A DNA stretch of 48,139 nucleotides from Alterirhizorhabdus solaris (lineage in GTDB: Bacteria > Pseudomonadota > Alphaproteobacteria > Sphingomonadales > Sphingomonadaceae). How positions within the stretch are numbered: the first letter of the stretch is position 1; the number at the start of each line of letters is the position of its first letter. Where the stretch lies: positions 1-48,139 of the forward strand of contig NZ_VNIM01000024.1 in the NCBI RefSeq assembly GCF_007785815.1. The letters run 5' to 3'. The notes under the pieces are model-generated. The model made no database searches. It saw only the letters and a program-made list of their open reading frames with translations, and was not told the origin of the DNA. The position numbers were made by a program, and so were the translations under genes. Shown piece after piece: positions 1-7,950 of the stretch.

Positions 1-211
1 GCACGCGGCACCGTGAAGGCGGCATCGGCCGGCGCATCGATCACCGCCTCGTCGGCGAACAGATCACCCGGCCCGCCGCCCGCACGCTCGCGCTGGGCCG
101 TGTGCCCCCGGAAGACGTGGTGTGGCAGGCGGGCGACGGGCCGGGTGATCTGTTCGCCGACGAGGCGGTGATCGATGCGCCGGCCGATGCCGCCTTCACG
201 GTGCCGCGTGC
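1..211. repeat. Near-perfect foldback inverted repeat at the left edge
   Basis: Bases 1-75 are the exact reverse complement of 137-211. With one mismatch (76 against 136) the match runs on to 83/129, leaving a spacer of about 45 bases. The right arm and spacer read as normal protein sequence of the DUF4130-UdgX family (the PPEDVVWQ region), while the left arm translates to nothing typical of that family. I infer that the left arm is a copy of the right arm joined backwards, as in a chimeric foldback read or contig-end error, and not a biological hairpin. Native sequence probably begins near base 84. Confidence 0.9.
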
Positions 212-1439
212 ATTCGTTGCGTTGGCGCGCGATGCGATCTGCCACAGCGATCCCGAACGCTTCGCCTTGCTCTACACGATGCTGCTGCGCCTGCGCGACG
301 CGCCGGGCCTGATCGAGGATCATGCCGACCCGCTGCTCCGCCGGATCGAGGAACTCGCCAAGGGCGTGCGCCGCGACGTGCACAAGATGCGCGCGTTCGT
401 CCGCTTCCGCGAGCTGGATGAGGGCGACGGCCCCCGTTTCGTCGCATGGTTCGAGCCGGAGCATCACATCGTCCGCATCAACGCCGCCTTCTTCGTCCGC
501 CGCTTCGCCACGATGCGCTGGTCGATCCTGACGCCCGACCTGTCGATCCACTGGGACGGCACGACCCTGATCGAAGGCCCGCCCGCCCGCCGCGAGGATG
601 CCCCGCAAGGCGATCCGCTGGAGGAGACGTGGAAGACCTACTACGCCTCCACCTTCAACCCCGCGCGCGTGAAGATCGGCTCGATGCTGCGCGAGATGCC
701 GAAGAAGTACTGGAAGAACATGCCCGAGACCGCGCTGGTGCCCGGCCTGATCGCGGGCGCGCAGGCACGGGAGAGCGGGATGATCGCAACGGCAGAGGTA
801 AAGCAGGCGGATGATCGCCGCGAGGTCGGCGGCAACAGCCGGATCGCATGGGAGGCGCTGCGCGAGGAGGCGGCGGCCTGCACCCGCTGTCCGCTCTACA
901 AGCCCGCCACCCAGACGGTGTTCGGCGAAGGCGCGGTGGACGCGCGCCTGATGTTCGTGGGCGAGCAGCCGGGCGACAACGAGGATCTGGCGGGCAAACC
1001 CTTTGTCGGCCCGGCGGGGCAGGTGTTCGACCGGGCATTGGCTGAGGCCGGGATCGATCGCGGCACCGTGTACGTCACCAACGCGGTCAAGCATTTCAAG
1101 TTCGAGCAGCGGGGCAAGCGGCGCATCCATGCCAAGCCCGGCGGGCCGGAGATCGATGCCTGCCGCTGGTGGATCGAGCAGGAGCGTGTCCTGATCCGCC
1201 CGCCCGTGACGGTGGCGCTGGGGGCGACGGCGGCGCGGTCGCTGCTGGGCAAGGTCGTCACCATCTCCGGCGCGCGGGGCCGGGCGCACACGCTGGCCGA
1301 CGGCGGCGAGGGGTGGGTCACGGTGCACCCCAGCTATCTGCTGCGCATCCCGGACAAGGCGAAGGCGGATGAGGAATATGCCCGCTTCGTCGAGGATCTG
1401 AAGGTAGCGGCGGGGCGGATAGAAGCACTGGCCGGTTGA
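102..1439 (+). CDS. DUF4130 / UdgX-type uracil-DNA-binding protein, 5' end missing
   Basis: Fusion of an N-terminal DUF4130 (TIGR03915) domain with a C-terminal UdgX-type family 4 uracil-DNA glycosylase domain. UdgX proteins excise uracil and stay covalently bound to the site through a histidine. Seen here: the Fe-S cysteine pair in ACTRCPLY, the GEQPGDNEDLAGKPF loop, the diagnostic KRRIH loop whose His forms the DNA adduct, and the closing HPSYLL motif. Family members have roughly 30 more residues at the N-terminus. The frame stays open to base 3, but bases 1-83 are an inverted copy of downstream sequence, so the real start is lost; GTG at 102 is only the first usable codon. The DUF4130 gene usually sits beside a radical SAM repair gene, which would lie outside the window. 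The domain call is firm; the start is not. Confidence 0.88.
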   Translation: MPPEDVVWQAGDGPGDLFADEAVIDAPADAAFTVPRAFVALARDAICHSDPERFALLYTMLLRLRDAPGLIEDHADPLLRRIEELAKGVRRDVHKMRAFVRFRELDEGDGPRFVAWFEPEHHIVRINAAFFVRRFATMRWSILTPDLSIHWDGTTLIEGPPARREDAPQGDPLEETWKTYYASTFNPARVKIGSMLREMPKKYWKNMPETALVPGLIAGAQARESGMIATAEVKQADDRREVGGNSRIAWEALREEAAACTRCPLYKPATQTVFGEGAVDARLMFVGEQPGDNEDLAGKPFVGPAGQVFDRALAEAGIDRGTVYVTNAVKHFKFEQRGKRRIHAKPGGPEIDACRWWIEQERVLIRPPVTVALGATAARSLLGKVVTISGARGRAHTLADGGEGWVTVHPSYLLRIPDKAKADEEYARFVEDLKVAAGRIEALAG

Positions 1440-1496
1440 CGTAGCGGCACGGGCGGAACAGGGTTCTTCGCGGTTGCAGCAAAAGGGGAGCCGGGA

Positions 1497-2090
1497 TTGC
1501 GTATCGTGATCGTCGACGAACCGGGCCTGCGCGCCACGATCCTCGAGGACGGCCTGCGCGAGGCGGGCTATACCGACATCGATATCGTGCCTCCGCGCGG
1601 TGGTTTCGTCGCCCGGCTGGAACGGATGGCGCCGGACGTGGTGCTGATCGACCTCGGCAACCCGAGCCGCGACTCGCTGGAGGAGATGCTCACCGTCAGC
1701 CGCGCGCTGGCCCGCCCGATCGCGATGTTCGTCGATCAGTCCGATGAGGCGATGATCGGTGCTGCGATCGATGCGGGCGTCTCCGCCTATGTGGTGGACG
1801 GGCTGCGGAAGGAGCGGGTGAAGCCGGTGGTGGAACTGGCGATCCGCCGCTTCAACGCCTTCGCCAAGCTGCGGACCGAGCTGGACGAGGCGCGCACCGA
1901 ACTCGCCACCCGCAAGACGATCGACAAGGCCAAGGGGATATTGATGCAGACGCGCGGCCTTTCCGAGCCGGACGCCTACGCCCTGTTGCGCAGCACCGCG
2001 ATGAACCAGGGCCGTCGGCTGGTGGAGGTGGCCGACGCGCTCATCACCGCCAGCGCGCTGTTCGCCGCGCCCGCCGGAGCCGCCAAGTGA
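1497..2090 (+). CDS. nasT: ANTAR-domain response regulator / antiterminator NasT
   Basis: 197 residues. The N-terminal receiver-like domain (about 1-120) has an Asp at residue 52 in LIDLGNP, and a coiled linker leads to a C-terminal ANTAR domain (about 130-190) with the typical KAKGILMQTRGLSEPDAYALL core. ANTAR proteins bind RNA with two short hexaloop hairpins and stop an overlapping terminator from forming. In the NasT branch the signal comes from the partner NasS, not from a kinase. Start is TTG at 1497, with a GGGGAG ribosome site just upstream. The stop overlaps the GTG of the next gene (GTGA), so the pair is probably translationally coupled. The order nasT-nasS is the reverse of the usual nasS-nasT. 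Two matching RNA targets lie at 3386 and 7951. Confidence 0.9.
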   Translation: MRIVIVDEPGLRATILEDGLREAGYTDIDIVPPRGGFVARLERMAPDVVLIDLGNPSRDSLEEMLTVSRALARPIAMFVDQSDEAMIGAAIDAGVSAYVVDGLRKERVKPVVELAIRRFNAFAKLRTELDEARTELATRKTIDKAKGILMQTRGLSEPDAYALLRSTAMNQGRRLVEVADALITASALFAAPAGAAK

Positions 2091-3295
2091 CGCCGCTTTC
2101 CATCGCCTTCCTGCCCCTCACCGACAGCGCGGTGCTGGTGGCCGCGCGCGAGCAGGGCTTCGCCGAGGCGGAGGGGATCGACCTGCGGCTGCTGCGCGAT
2201 ACGAGTTGGGCCACGGTGCGCGACCGGCTGGTGTTCGGGCAGGTGCAGGCCGCACAGATGCTGGCGCCGCTGGCGGTGGCCGTGTCGCTGGGCCTCAGCC
2301 AGCACCCGGCCGCCATCGCCGCGCCGTTCAAGCTGAGCACCAACGGCAATGCACTGACGCTGGCGGCCGACTTCGCCGCCGCGCTCGATCCGGAGATGCA
2401 GAACCGCATCGTCGATCCGGTCGCGACCGCGCATGATTTCGCCGCCGCCATCGGGCTGCATCGCCGCAAGCCGGTGATCGGCATCGTCCACCGCTTTTCC
2501 AGCCACGCGCTGATGCTGCGCTACTGGCTGGCCTATGCCGGGGTCGATCCCGATCGCGACATCTCGCTGCGGGTGCTGCCGCCCTCGCTGATGGCCGAGG
2601 CGATGCGCGCGGGCGAGATCGACGGCTTCATCGCGGGCGAACCGTGGAGCAGCGTGGCGGTGGCCGACGGGCTGGGCGAGATCGTCTCGGTCGGCGCGAA
2701 CATCTGGCAGCGAGGCGTGGAAAAGGTGGTGGCCCTGCGCGAGGATTGGGCGGAGGCGAACCCCGATACGGTCGATCGACTGCTGCGCGCACTGTCGCAG
2801 GCGGCGGCATGGTGCGACACGCCGGAGAATCGCCCCGCGCTGGCCGACATGCTGGCGGCGGAGACCTATGTCGGCCAGCCGGCCGGGCTGATCCTGCCGG
2901 CGCTGGAAGGGCGGCTGACGCTGCGGCGCGGCACCGATCCGGTGGCCGTACCCGATTTCATGCTGTTCCATCGTGAAGCGACGGCCTTCCCGTGGCGCAG
3001 CCAGGCGGCGTGGATCTATTCGCAGTTCGTGCGCTGGCGGATGGTGGAGCCGAGCGCCGCGGCCGAGGCGACCGCCGCCAGGGTATTCCGCTCCGATATC
3101 TACCGCCGAGCGCTGGCCGGCACCGGCGCGACGATGCCGGGCGCGTCGTCCAAGCTGGAAGGGGCGCTGTCCGCACCGCTGCCAGTGGGCGCATACAGCG
3201 GTGAGGCGCTGACGCTGGGGGCCGATCGCTTCTTCGACGGCCGGGTGTTCGACCCCGCCGCAATCGACGCCTATCTCGCCAGCTTTCACGGATGA
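2087..3295 (+). CDS. nasS: Nitrate/nitrite sensor NasS (NrtA/CmpA-like binding protein)
   Basis: 402 residues related to the periplasmic nitrate-binding proteins NrtA/CmpA, but with no signal peptide: it begins directly with the first strand of the fold (TPLSIAFLPLTDSAVLVAAR). This marks it as the cytoplasmic sensor NasS and not a transporter subunit. Known members hold NasT inactive when nitrate and nitrite are absent and release it when ligand binds. The PSLMAEAMRAGEIDGF and FIAGEPW segments are typical of the ligand-binding fold. It overlaps nasT by four bases, and no ABC permease or ATPase gene is nearby, which again argues for a sensor role. Confidence 0.9.
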   Translation: MTPLSIAFLPLTDSAVLVAAREQGFAEAEGIDLRLLRDTSWATVRDRLVFGQVQAAQMLAPLAVAVSLGLSQHPAAIAAPFKLSTNGNALTLAADFAAALDPEMQNRIVDPVATAHDFAAAIGLHRRKPVIGIVHRFSSHALMLRYWLAYAGVDPDRDISLRVLPPSLMAEAMRAGEIDGFIAGEPWSSVAVADGLGEIVSVGANIWQRGVEKVVALREDWAEANPDTVDRLLRALSQAAAWCDTPENRPALADMLAAETYVGQPAGLILPALEGRLTLRRGTDPVAVPDFMLFHREATAFPWRSQAAWIYSQFVRWRMVEPSAAAEATAARVFRSDIYRRALAGTGATMPGASSKLEGALSAPLPVGAYSGEALTLGADRFFDGRVFDPAAIDAYLASFHG

Positions 3296-3385
3296 TCGCG
3301 GGTTAATTTTTTGCACTTGCGAACAAGCCACGAATCGGAAACATAGGGTCATCGCGCCGGGTGTGCGCGATGACGATGGCGGAAC

Positions 3386-3474
3386 GGCCCAGCGCAGGGC
3401 CTGCCCGCCTCACAGTTCGACAGCAAAGCCGCTGTCCGGCCACCGCATCGCGGCGGGCCGGAGGCGGCTTTTTT
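3386..3474 (+). promoter_or_regulatory. ANTAR (NasT) two-hexaloop RNA target with overlapping terminator; no adjacent same-strand gene
   Basis: Hairpin P1: stem GGCCC/GGGCC (3386-3401) with loop AGCGCA. Hairpin P2: stem GACAGC/GCTGTC (3419-3436) with loop AAAGCC. Both hexaloops have A at position 1 and G at position 4, the known ANTAR RNA rule. The terminator 5' strand starts inside the P2 loop, so P2 and the terminator exclude each other, as in known NasT leaders. The next features on the right are the 3' end of an opposite-strand gene at 3592 and, much further on, the transporter at 5364. Confidence 0.85.
3426..3474 (+). terminator. Intrinsic terminator of the orphan ANTAR leader
   Basis: AAGCCGC (3426-3432) pairs with GCGGCTT (3464-3470), and CCGGCC (3436-3441) with GGCCGG (3456-3461), separated by a small internal loop. 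A run of six T follows (3469-3474). The 5' strand overlaps the second ANTAR hairpin. Confidence 0.85.
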
Positions 3475-3591
3475 CTTGTCTTCGCGACATCGGGGGATGT
3501 TCATTTGAACGAGGTGACCGACAGTGACCGGACGATCGACCGCCGCGGCGGGCCGGCCTCCGCGCGTGCTGTCGCAGGCGCCGCCGATCCC

Positions 3592-5292
3592 TCAGCGATG
3601 CGCCAGCGACACCAGCAGCGCGATGGCGAGGATCAGCGACACCACCTGCCACACCCGGACCGGATGGCTCTCCATCAGCGGCGGCCGCACGCGATGCGGC
3701 ACGGCGCGGGTGCTGCCCGCCTCCAGCCGGTGGATGAGTTCCTCGACATCGCCGAACCGCTGCGCGGGATCGACGGCGACGGCGCGCAGGATCACCGCCT
3801 CCAGCCAGGCGGGCATGTCCGGCCGGTAGCGGGCGGGCGACACGGGTGCCCCGAAGCGGGGATGGCTGAACGCCTCCACCTCGCCGTAAGGATAGCGGCC
3901 GGTGAACAGGCGGTAGATCGTGACGCCCAGCGCATATTGGTCGGTCGCGGGATTGCCGGCCTCCCCGTCGAACATCTCGGGCGCCATGTAGCTGGGCGTG
4001 CCGGGCGTCTCGCTTTCGGCGAACTCGGCGAGGGCGGCCAAACGCGCGACGCCGAGATCGATCAGGCGCGTACGATCGCCCACCCCCACGATCACGTTCT
4101 CGGGCTTGATGTCGCGGTGCGCGACGCCGAGCCGGTGCAGCGCCGCCACCCCGCGCGCCACGCCGGTCGCCAGCACAACGCCGCGCGCGATCGAGGGCGG
4201 CACGCGCAGCAGCCGCTGCTCCAGCGTCTCGCCTTCATGGTGGGGCATCACCGTGTAGAGCCGGCTCTGGCGGTCGCCCGGCACGGGCAGCGTGCGGCCG
4301 ACATGCGGGTTGTCGATGCGCCGGCCGAGAAAGCCTTCGCGCAGGAAACCGGCCCGCGCGCCCGCCTCGGAGAGCAGCGCCGGCTTGGGAAACTTCACCA
4401 CGATATCGCCCGGCACCTCGCCGGTCGCGTCACGGCCCACGAACAGCCGGGTATAGCGCCCGTCGGACAGCAGCCGGTCGAGCGCGAAGCCGTCCACCAC
4501 GTCGCCGGCCTTCGGGGGCGGCAGGATCGGCAGCCGCGCCACCTCCGCGCCGACGATATCCTGGTCGATCGCCGTCACGCCGAGGATATCGATCACGATG
4601 GCGGTCGCATTGTCGCGCGTGTTGGCGGCGCCCGCCGCCGCCACGATCGCATCGGCATCGGTTTGCGCGCTCGCCCGCGCGCCCAGCAGGCGGGCCAGCA
4701 CCCGGTCGGAGAGGACGCCGTGCACCCCGTCGCTGGCGATCAGCAGCCGGTCGTGCGGCTCGATCGACTGGGCGCGCACATCCAGTCTCACGTCCGCCTC
4801 AATGCCCACCGCGCGGTACAGCACATGGTTGAGATCGGGCTGCGGCAGGACGTGATCGTCGGTCAGCCGGGTGAGCACGCCGTCGCGAAAATGCCAGGCG
4901 CGGCTGTCGCCCAGATGCAGCGCCACCGCCTCGCGCCCGCGCAGCACCAGCGCGGTGAAGGTGGTGGCGGCCCCGGTCATTCCCGGGTCGATCCGGCCGC
5001 GCTCGTGCAGCCAGCGATTGTAGCCGCGCATCGCCATCAGCCCGCCGGCGGCGATGCCGCTGACCGGATTGGCCGCGCGATAGCCGTCGATGAAGCTGCG
5101 GACGGCCAGTTCGGCGGCGGCGCGGCCGGCCTTGGCGCCGCCCACCCCGTCCGCCACGGCCGCCACGATGCCTCGTACCGCGCGGTCGGTCTCGCTGCCG
5201 AGGTCGACACCGCCGAAATCCTGATTGTCCGGCCGGGGGCCGCGCGCGCTGGCGAAGCCTGCCGCGATCTCGAGCTTGCCGTCGCCGTGCAT
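3592..5292 (-). CDS. PP2C phosphatase / Ser-Thr protein kinase fusion, membrane-anchored
   Basis: 566 residues. The N-terminal PP2C-type phosphatase has the metal-binding motifs RPDNQDF, ADGVGG, GDSRAW, ASDGVHG and RDNATA. It is followed by a eukaryote-like kinase with HRDIKPEN (catalytic Asp at about 394), DLG in place of DFG, and GTPSYMAPE. A single C-terminal membrane segment (about 547-563) puts both domains in the cytoplasm. Start ATG at 5292 is chosen for the GAGGGG ribosome site; a GTG at 5328 is possible. This fusion is a common neighbour of nitrate-assimilation transporters in Proteobacteria, but its target is unknown to me. Here it is divergent from narK (71-bp gap) and points at the ANTAR leader, so a transcript from that leader would be antisense to it. 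Confidence 0.9.
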   Translation of the reverse strand: MHGDGKLEIAAGFASARGPRPDNQDFGGVDLGSETDRAVRGIVAAVADGVGGAKAGRAAAELAVRSFIDGYRAANPVSGIAAGGLMAMRGYNRWLHERGRIDPGMTGAATTFTALVLRGREAVALHLGDSRAWHFRDGVLTRLTDDHVLPQPDLNHVLYRAVGIEADVRLDVRAQSIEPHDRLLIASDGVHGVLSDRVLARLLGARASAQTDADAIVAAAGAANTRDNATAIVIDILGVTAIDQDIVGAEVARLPILPPPKAGDVVDGFALDRLLSDGRYTRLFVGRDATGEVPGDIVVKFPKPALLSEAGARAGFLREGFLGRRIDNPHVGRTLPVPGDRQSRLYTVMPHHEGETLEQRLLRVPPSIARGVVLATGVARGVAALHRLGVAHRDIKPENVIVGVGDRTRLIDLGVARLAALAEFAESETPGTPSYMAPEMFDGEAGNPATDQYALGVTIYRLFTGRYPYGEVEAFSHPRFGAPVSPARYRPDMPAWLEAVILRAVAVDPAQRFGDVEELIHRLEAGSTRAVPHRVRPPLMESHPVRVWQVVSLILAIALLVSLAHR

Positions 5293-5363
5293 GTCCACCC
5301 CTCGCCGCGGTCCGGATGGATCAGGCACCCTTTCACCGTCAAGTTCCTAACGGGAGTCCACCA

Positions 5364-6572
5364 ATGAAATCGAGCTTCTGGAGCGCGGGCCACAGGCCTA
5401 CGCTGATAGCTTCCTTCCTCTATTTCGATCTCGCCTTCATGGTGTGGGTGCTGCTCGGCCCGCTGGGGCCGAACATCGCCACCGATCTCGGCCTTACTCC
5501 GGCGCAGAAGGGATTGATGGTGGCGACGCCGACGCTGGCCGGCGCGATCCTGCGCGTCGTCAACGGCCTGCTGGTCGATCGCATCGGGCCGAAGCGGTCG
5601 GGCGCGATCAGCCAGCTGATCGTGATCTTCGGCCTGCTTTCGGCCTACATGCTGGGCGTGCACAGCTTCGCCGGCACGCTGGTGCTGGGCGTGATCCTCG
5701 GCTTTGCCGGTGCCTCGTTCGCCATCGCGCTGCCGCTGGCCAGCCGCTGGTACTCGGGCGAGCATCAGGGCAAGGCGATGGGCATCGCCGGCATGGGCAA
5801 TTCGGGCACGGTGATCGCCTCGCTGTTCGCGCCGACGCTGGCCAAGATGTTCGGCTGGAACGCCGTGCTCGGCCTCGCTGTGATCCCGCTGTCGATCGTG
5901 TTCGTGCTGTACATGGCGATGGCCAAGGATGCGCCGGGACAGCCCGCACCCAAGAAGTTCGTCGAGTATCTGGAGCCGCTGCGGCAGGCCGATGCGTGGT
6001 GGTTCATGCTGTTCTACGCCGTCACCTTCGGTGGCTTCGTCGGGCTGGCCGCCTCGCTCTCGATCTACTTCGTCGACCAGTTCGCGCTGACCCCGGTGAC
6101 CGCCGGCTACTGCACCGCCGCCTGCGTGTTCGCCGGCTCGCTCATCCGCCCGGTGGGCGGCGCGCTGGCCGACCGGATCGGTGGCATCAAGACGCTGTCG
6201 TTCGTCTATGTCGTCGCGGCCGCCGCCTTGGTCGGCGTCAGCACCGGGCCGACGCATCTTGCCGCCGCGCTCGGCATGTTCGTCGTCGCCATGCTGGCAC
6301 TGGGCACCGGCAACGGCGCGGTCTTCCAGCTGGTGCCGCAGCGGTTCCGCGCGGAGATCGGCGTGATGACCGGCCTCGTCGGCTTCGCCGGCGGCATCGG
6401 TGGCTTCTACCTCGCCTCCTCGCTCGGCTTCGCCAAGCAGATGACGGGCGTGTACCAGTCCGGCTTCCTGATCTTCGCCGGCTTCGCGATCGTCGCGCTG
6501 GTCGGGCTGACGATGGTGAAGCGCAAGTGGCGCACCACCTGGGGCGCCGCCATCCAGGGCGTGCGGATCTGA
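5364..6572 (+). CDS. narK: NarK/NasA-type nitrate/nitrite transporter (MFS)
   Basis: About 402 residues with twelve predicted membrane segments. It carries the nitrate/nitrite porter signature in the second half of the N-terminal bundle (ASRWYSGEHQGKAMGIAGMG followed by NSGT) and the MFS loop LVDRIGPKRSG. The glycine-rich NS motif binds nitrate or nitrite in NarK. Start ATG at 5364 has a good ribosome site (CGGGAG); the frame is open further upstream without a better start. No clear promoter or leader fits the 71-bp gap to the divergent kinase gene. The outer-membrane channel gene follows 62 bp downstream, across a GC-rich hairpin. Confidence 0.92.
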   Translation: MKSSFWSAGHRPTLIASFLYFDLAFMVWVLLGPLGPNIATDLGLTPAQKGLMVATPTLAGAILRVVNGLLVDRIGPKRSGAISQLIVIFGLLSAYMLGVHSFAGTLVLGVILGFAGASFAIALPLASRWYSGEHQGKAMGIAGMGNSGTVIASLFAPTLAKMFGWNAVLGLAVIPLSIVFVLYMAMAKDAPGQPAPKKFVEYLEPLRQADAWWFMLFYAVTFGGFVGLAASLSIYFVDQFALTPVTAGYCTAACVFAGSLIRPVGGALADRIGGIKTLSFVYVVAAAALVGVSTGPTHLAAALGMFVVAMLALGTGNGAVFQLVPQRFRAEIGVMTGLVGFAGGIGGFYLASSLGFAKQMTGVYQSGFLIFAGFAIVALVGLTMVKRKWRTTWGAAIQGVRI

Positions 6573-6592
6573 CGCCTGACTGACTGACTGCT

Positions 6593-6619
6593 GGCCCTCC
6601 CCCGAATGCGGGGAGGGCC
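6593..6619 (+). other. Intercistronic GC-rich hairpin without T-run
   Basis: GGCCCTCCCC (6593-6602) pairs perfectly with GGGGAGGGCC (6610-6619). No T-run follows, and the ribosome site of the next gene comes straight after, so it is more likely an mRNA-stability or processing element than a terminator. Three tandem TGAC units lie just before it. Confidence 0.6.
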
Positions 6620-6634
6620 GATCGGGGGATCACC

Positions 6635-7843
6635 ATGAAATCGAGATATCTGCTGACGGCGGCCATCGCGGCCGTCGCCGGGCCGGCCTGTGCCCAGCCC
6701 ATCGTGCTCAAGCCGCTCGCCGAGGCCCGCCTGCGCTACGAGGGCGTCGATCAGGATGGCCTCGCCCGCGATGCCGATGCGCTGACGATGCGCGTGCGCG
6801 GCGGCCTTGCCGCCACCACCGGCCACTGGTCCGTCCTGGCCGAGGGGCAGGGCACCCTGGGCATCGTCAACGACTATAACGACGGGCTGCACGGCCCGGC
6901 CAACCGGCCGATCGTCGCCGATCCGCAGGATATCGCGCTGTATCGCGCGCAGATCCAGTACAAGTCCAAGGCGCTGGCGCTGACCGCCGGCCGGCAGAAG
7001 ATCGCGCTGGACGACGAGCGCTTCGTCGGCCCGGTCGGCTTCCGCCAGAACGGCCAGAGCTTCGACGCGGTGCGGGCAGAAGTCACCCCGATCAAGGGGC
7101 TGAAGGCCGACGTCAGCTATGTGTGGAGCGTCCGCTCGATCTGGGGGATCGACGGCGCGGGCCTGCGCCAGCAGGCGGTGTCGGGGGACAACGTGCTGGC
7201 AAACCTCAGCTACGCCACGCCGATCGGCACGCTGACCGGCTTTGCCTATCTGGTCGATCAGGACGAGTTCGCCGTACAGGGCTATCGCCTGTCCAGCCAG
7301 ACCTACGGCGGACGCTTCGCCGGCAGCCGGCCGCTGTCGAAGACGGTGAAGCTGTCCTATCAGGCAAGCTACGCGCGGCAGAGCGACTATCACCGCAACC
7401 CCAACGACTATCGCGCGGATTATTATCTGGCGGACGGCACACTCGATATCGCCGCGCTGAAGCTGAACGCCGGTTACGAGGTGCTGGGCGCCGACAAGGG
7501 CGTGGCATTGACCAGCTTCCAGACCCCGCTCGCCACCCTGTTCAAGTTCAACGGGTGGGCCGACAAGTTCCTGACGACGCCCGCCAACGGCCTGCGCGAC
7601 CTGTACGGCGGCGGCGGCTATGCGTTCAAGAAGGTCGGGCCGATCGACCTGCTGAGCTTCCAGGCGACCTACCATCGTTTCCGCAGCGACCGGCTCGACA
7701 TCCGCTACGGCAACGAGATCGACCTGCTGGCGAGCGCGAAGCTGGGCAAATACGTCGTTTCGGCGCGCTATGCCGATTACGACGCGAAGCGGTTCGCCAC
7801 CGACACGAAGAAGCTCTGGCTGTCGGTCGACTGGATGCTGTGA
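6635..7843 (+). CDS. Alginate-export-family outer-membrane beta-barrel
   Basis: 402 residues. It starts with a clear signal peptide (MKSRYLLTAAIAAVAGPACA, cut before QP) and continues as alternating amphipathic strands of an outer-membrane barrel, ending in an aromatic-rich strand (WLSVDWML). It matches the alginate export (AlgE-like) family as such proteins are annotated in sphingomonads. Nothing nearby concerns alginate; its place between the nitrate transporter and nirB suggests a channel for nitrate/nitrite across the outer membrane, which is inference. The family call is fairly safe; the substrate is not known. Confidence 0.8.
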   Translation: MKSRYLLTAAIAAVAGPACAQPIVLKPLAEARLRYEGVDQDGLARDADALTMRVRGGLAATTGHWSVLAEGQGTLGIVNDYNDGLHGPANRPIVADPQDIALYRAQIQYKSKALALTAGRQKIALDDERFVGPVGFRQNGQSFDAVRAEVTPIKGLKADVSYVWSVRSIWGIDGAGLRQQAVSGDNVLANLSYATPIGTLTGFAYLVDQDEFAVQGYRLSSQTYGGRFAGSRPLSKTVKLSYQASYARQSDYHRNPNDYRADYYLADGTLDIAALKLNAGYEVLGADKGVALTSFQTPLATLFKFNGWADKFLTTPANGLRDLYGGGGYAFKKVGPIDLLSFQATYHRFRSDRLDIRYGNEIDLLASAKLGKYVVSARYADYDAKRFATDTKKLWLSVDWML

Positions 7844-7897
7844 TGCCCCCTGCCCGCCGCCCCGGCGTGGCGGGCGGATTTCCCGATATTGCTGCAA

Positions 7898-7914
7898 TGC
7901 GAAAATCGCACTTG
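7898..7914 (+). promoter_or_regulatory. Possible regulator site upstream of the nirB leader
   Basis: A perfect inverted repeat TGCGA-AAA-TCGCA (7898-7910) is followed by CTTG, making GCACTTG at 7908-7914. The same GCACTTG heptamer is found at 3313-3319, upstream of the other ANTAR leader. It could be an NtrC or other activator site, or part of a promoter. I cannot assign it firmly. Confidence 0.35.
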
Positions 7915-7950
7915 AGCTTGGGAACGAATCACGGCATCCTCTCAATCGAA

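Noticed and set aside
1-101. Upstream extension of the UdgX gene in the open frame from base 3
   Set aside because: Most of it is the inverted copy of 129-211 and does not resemble the family N-terminus.
3300-3350. Sigma-54 promoter before the orphan leader
   Set aside because: No GG-N10-GC pair with the right context; the sigma-70-like TTGCGA/AACATA pair is also too weak to list.
3361-5367. Long open plus-strand frame of 668 codons across the kinase/phosphatase region
   Set aside because: Antisense shadow of the PP2C/kinase gene in GC-rich DNA; its translation is rich in Arg/His/Gln without any domain, and its first part is the ANTAR leader and terminator.
6577-6592. Tandem TGAC units after narK as a phase-variable repeat
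   Set aside because: Only three units, outside the coding sequence and not at a promoter.
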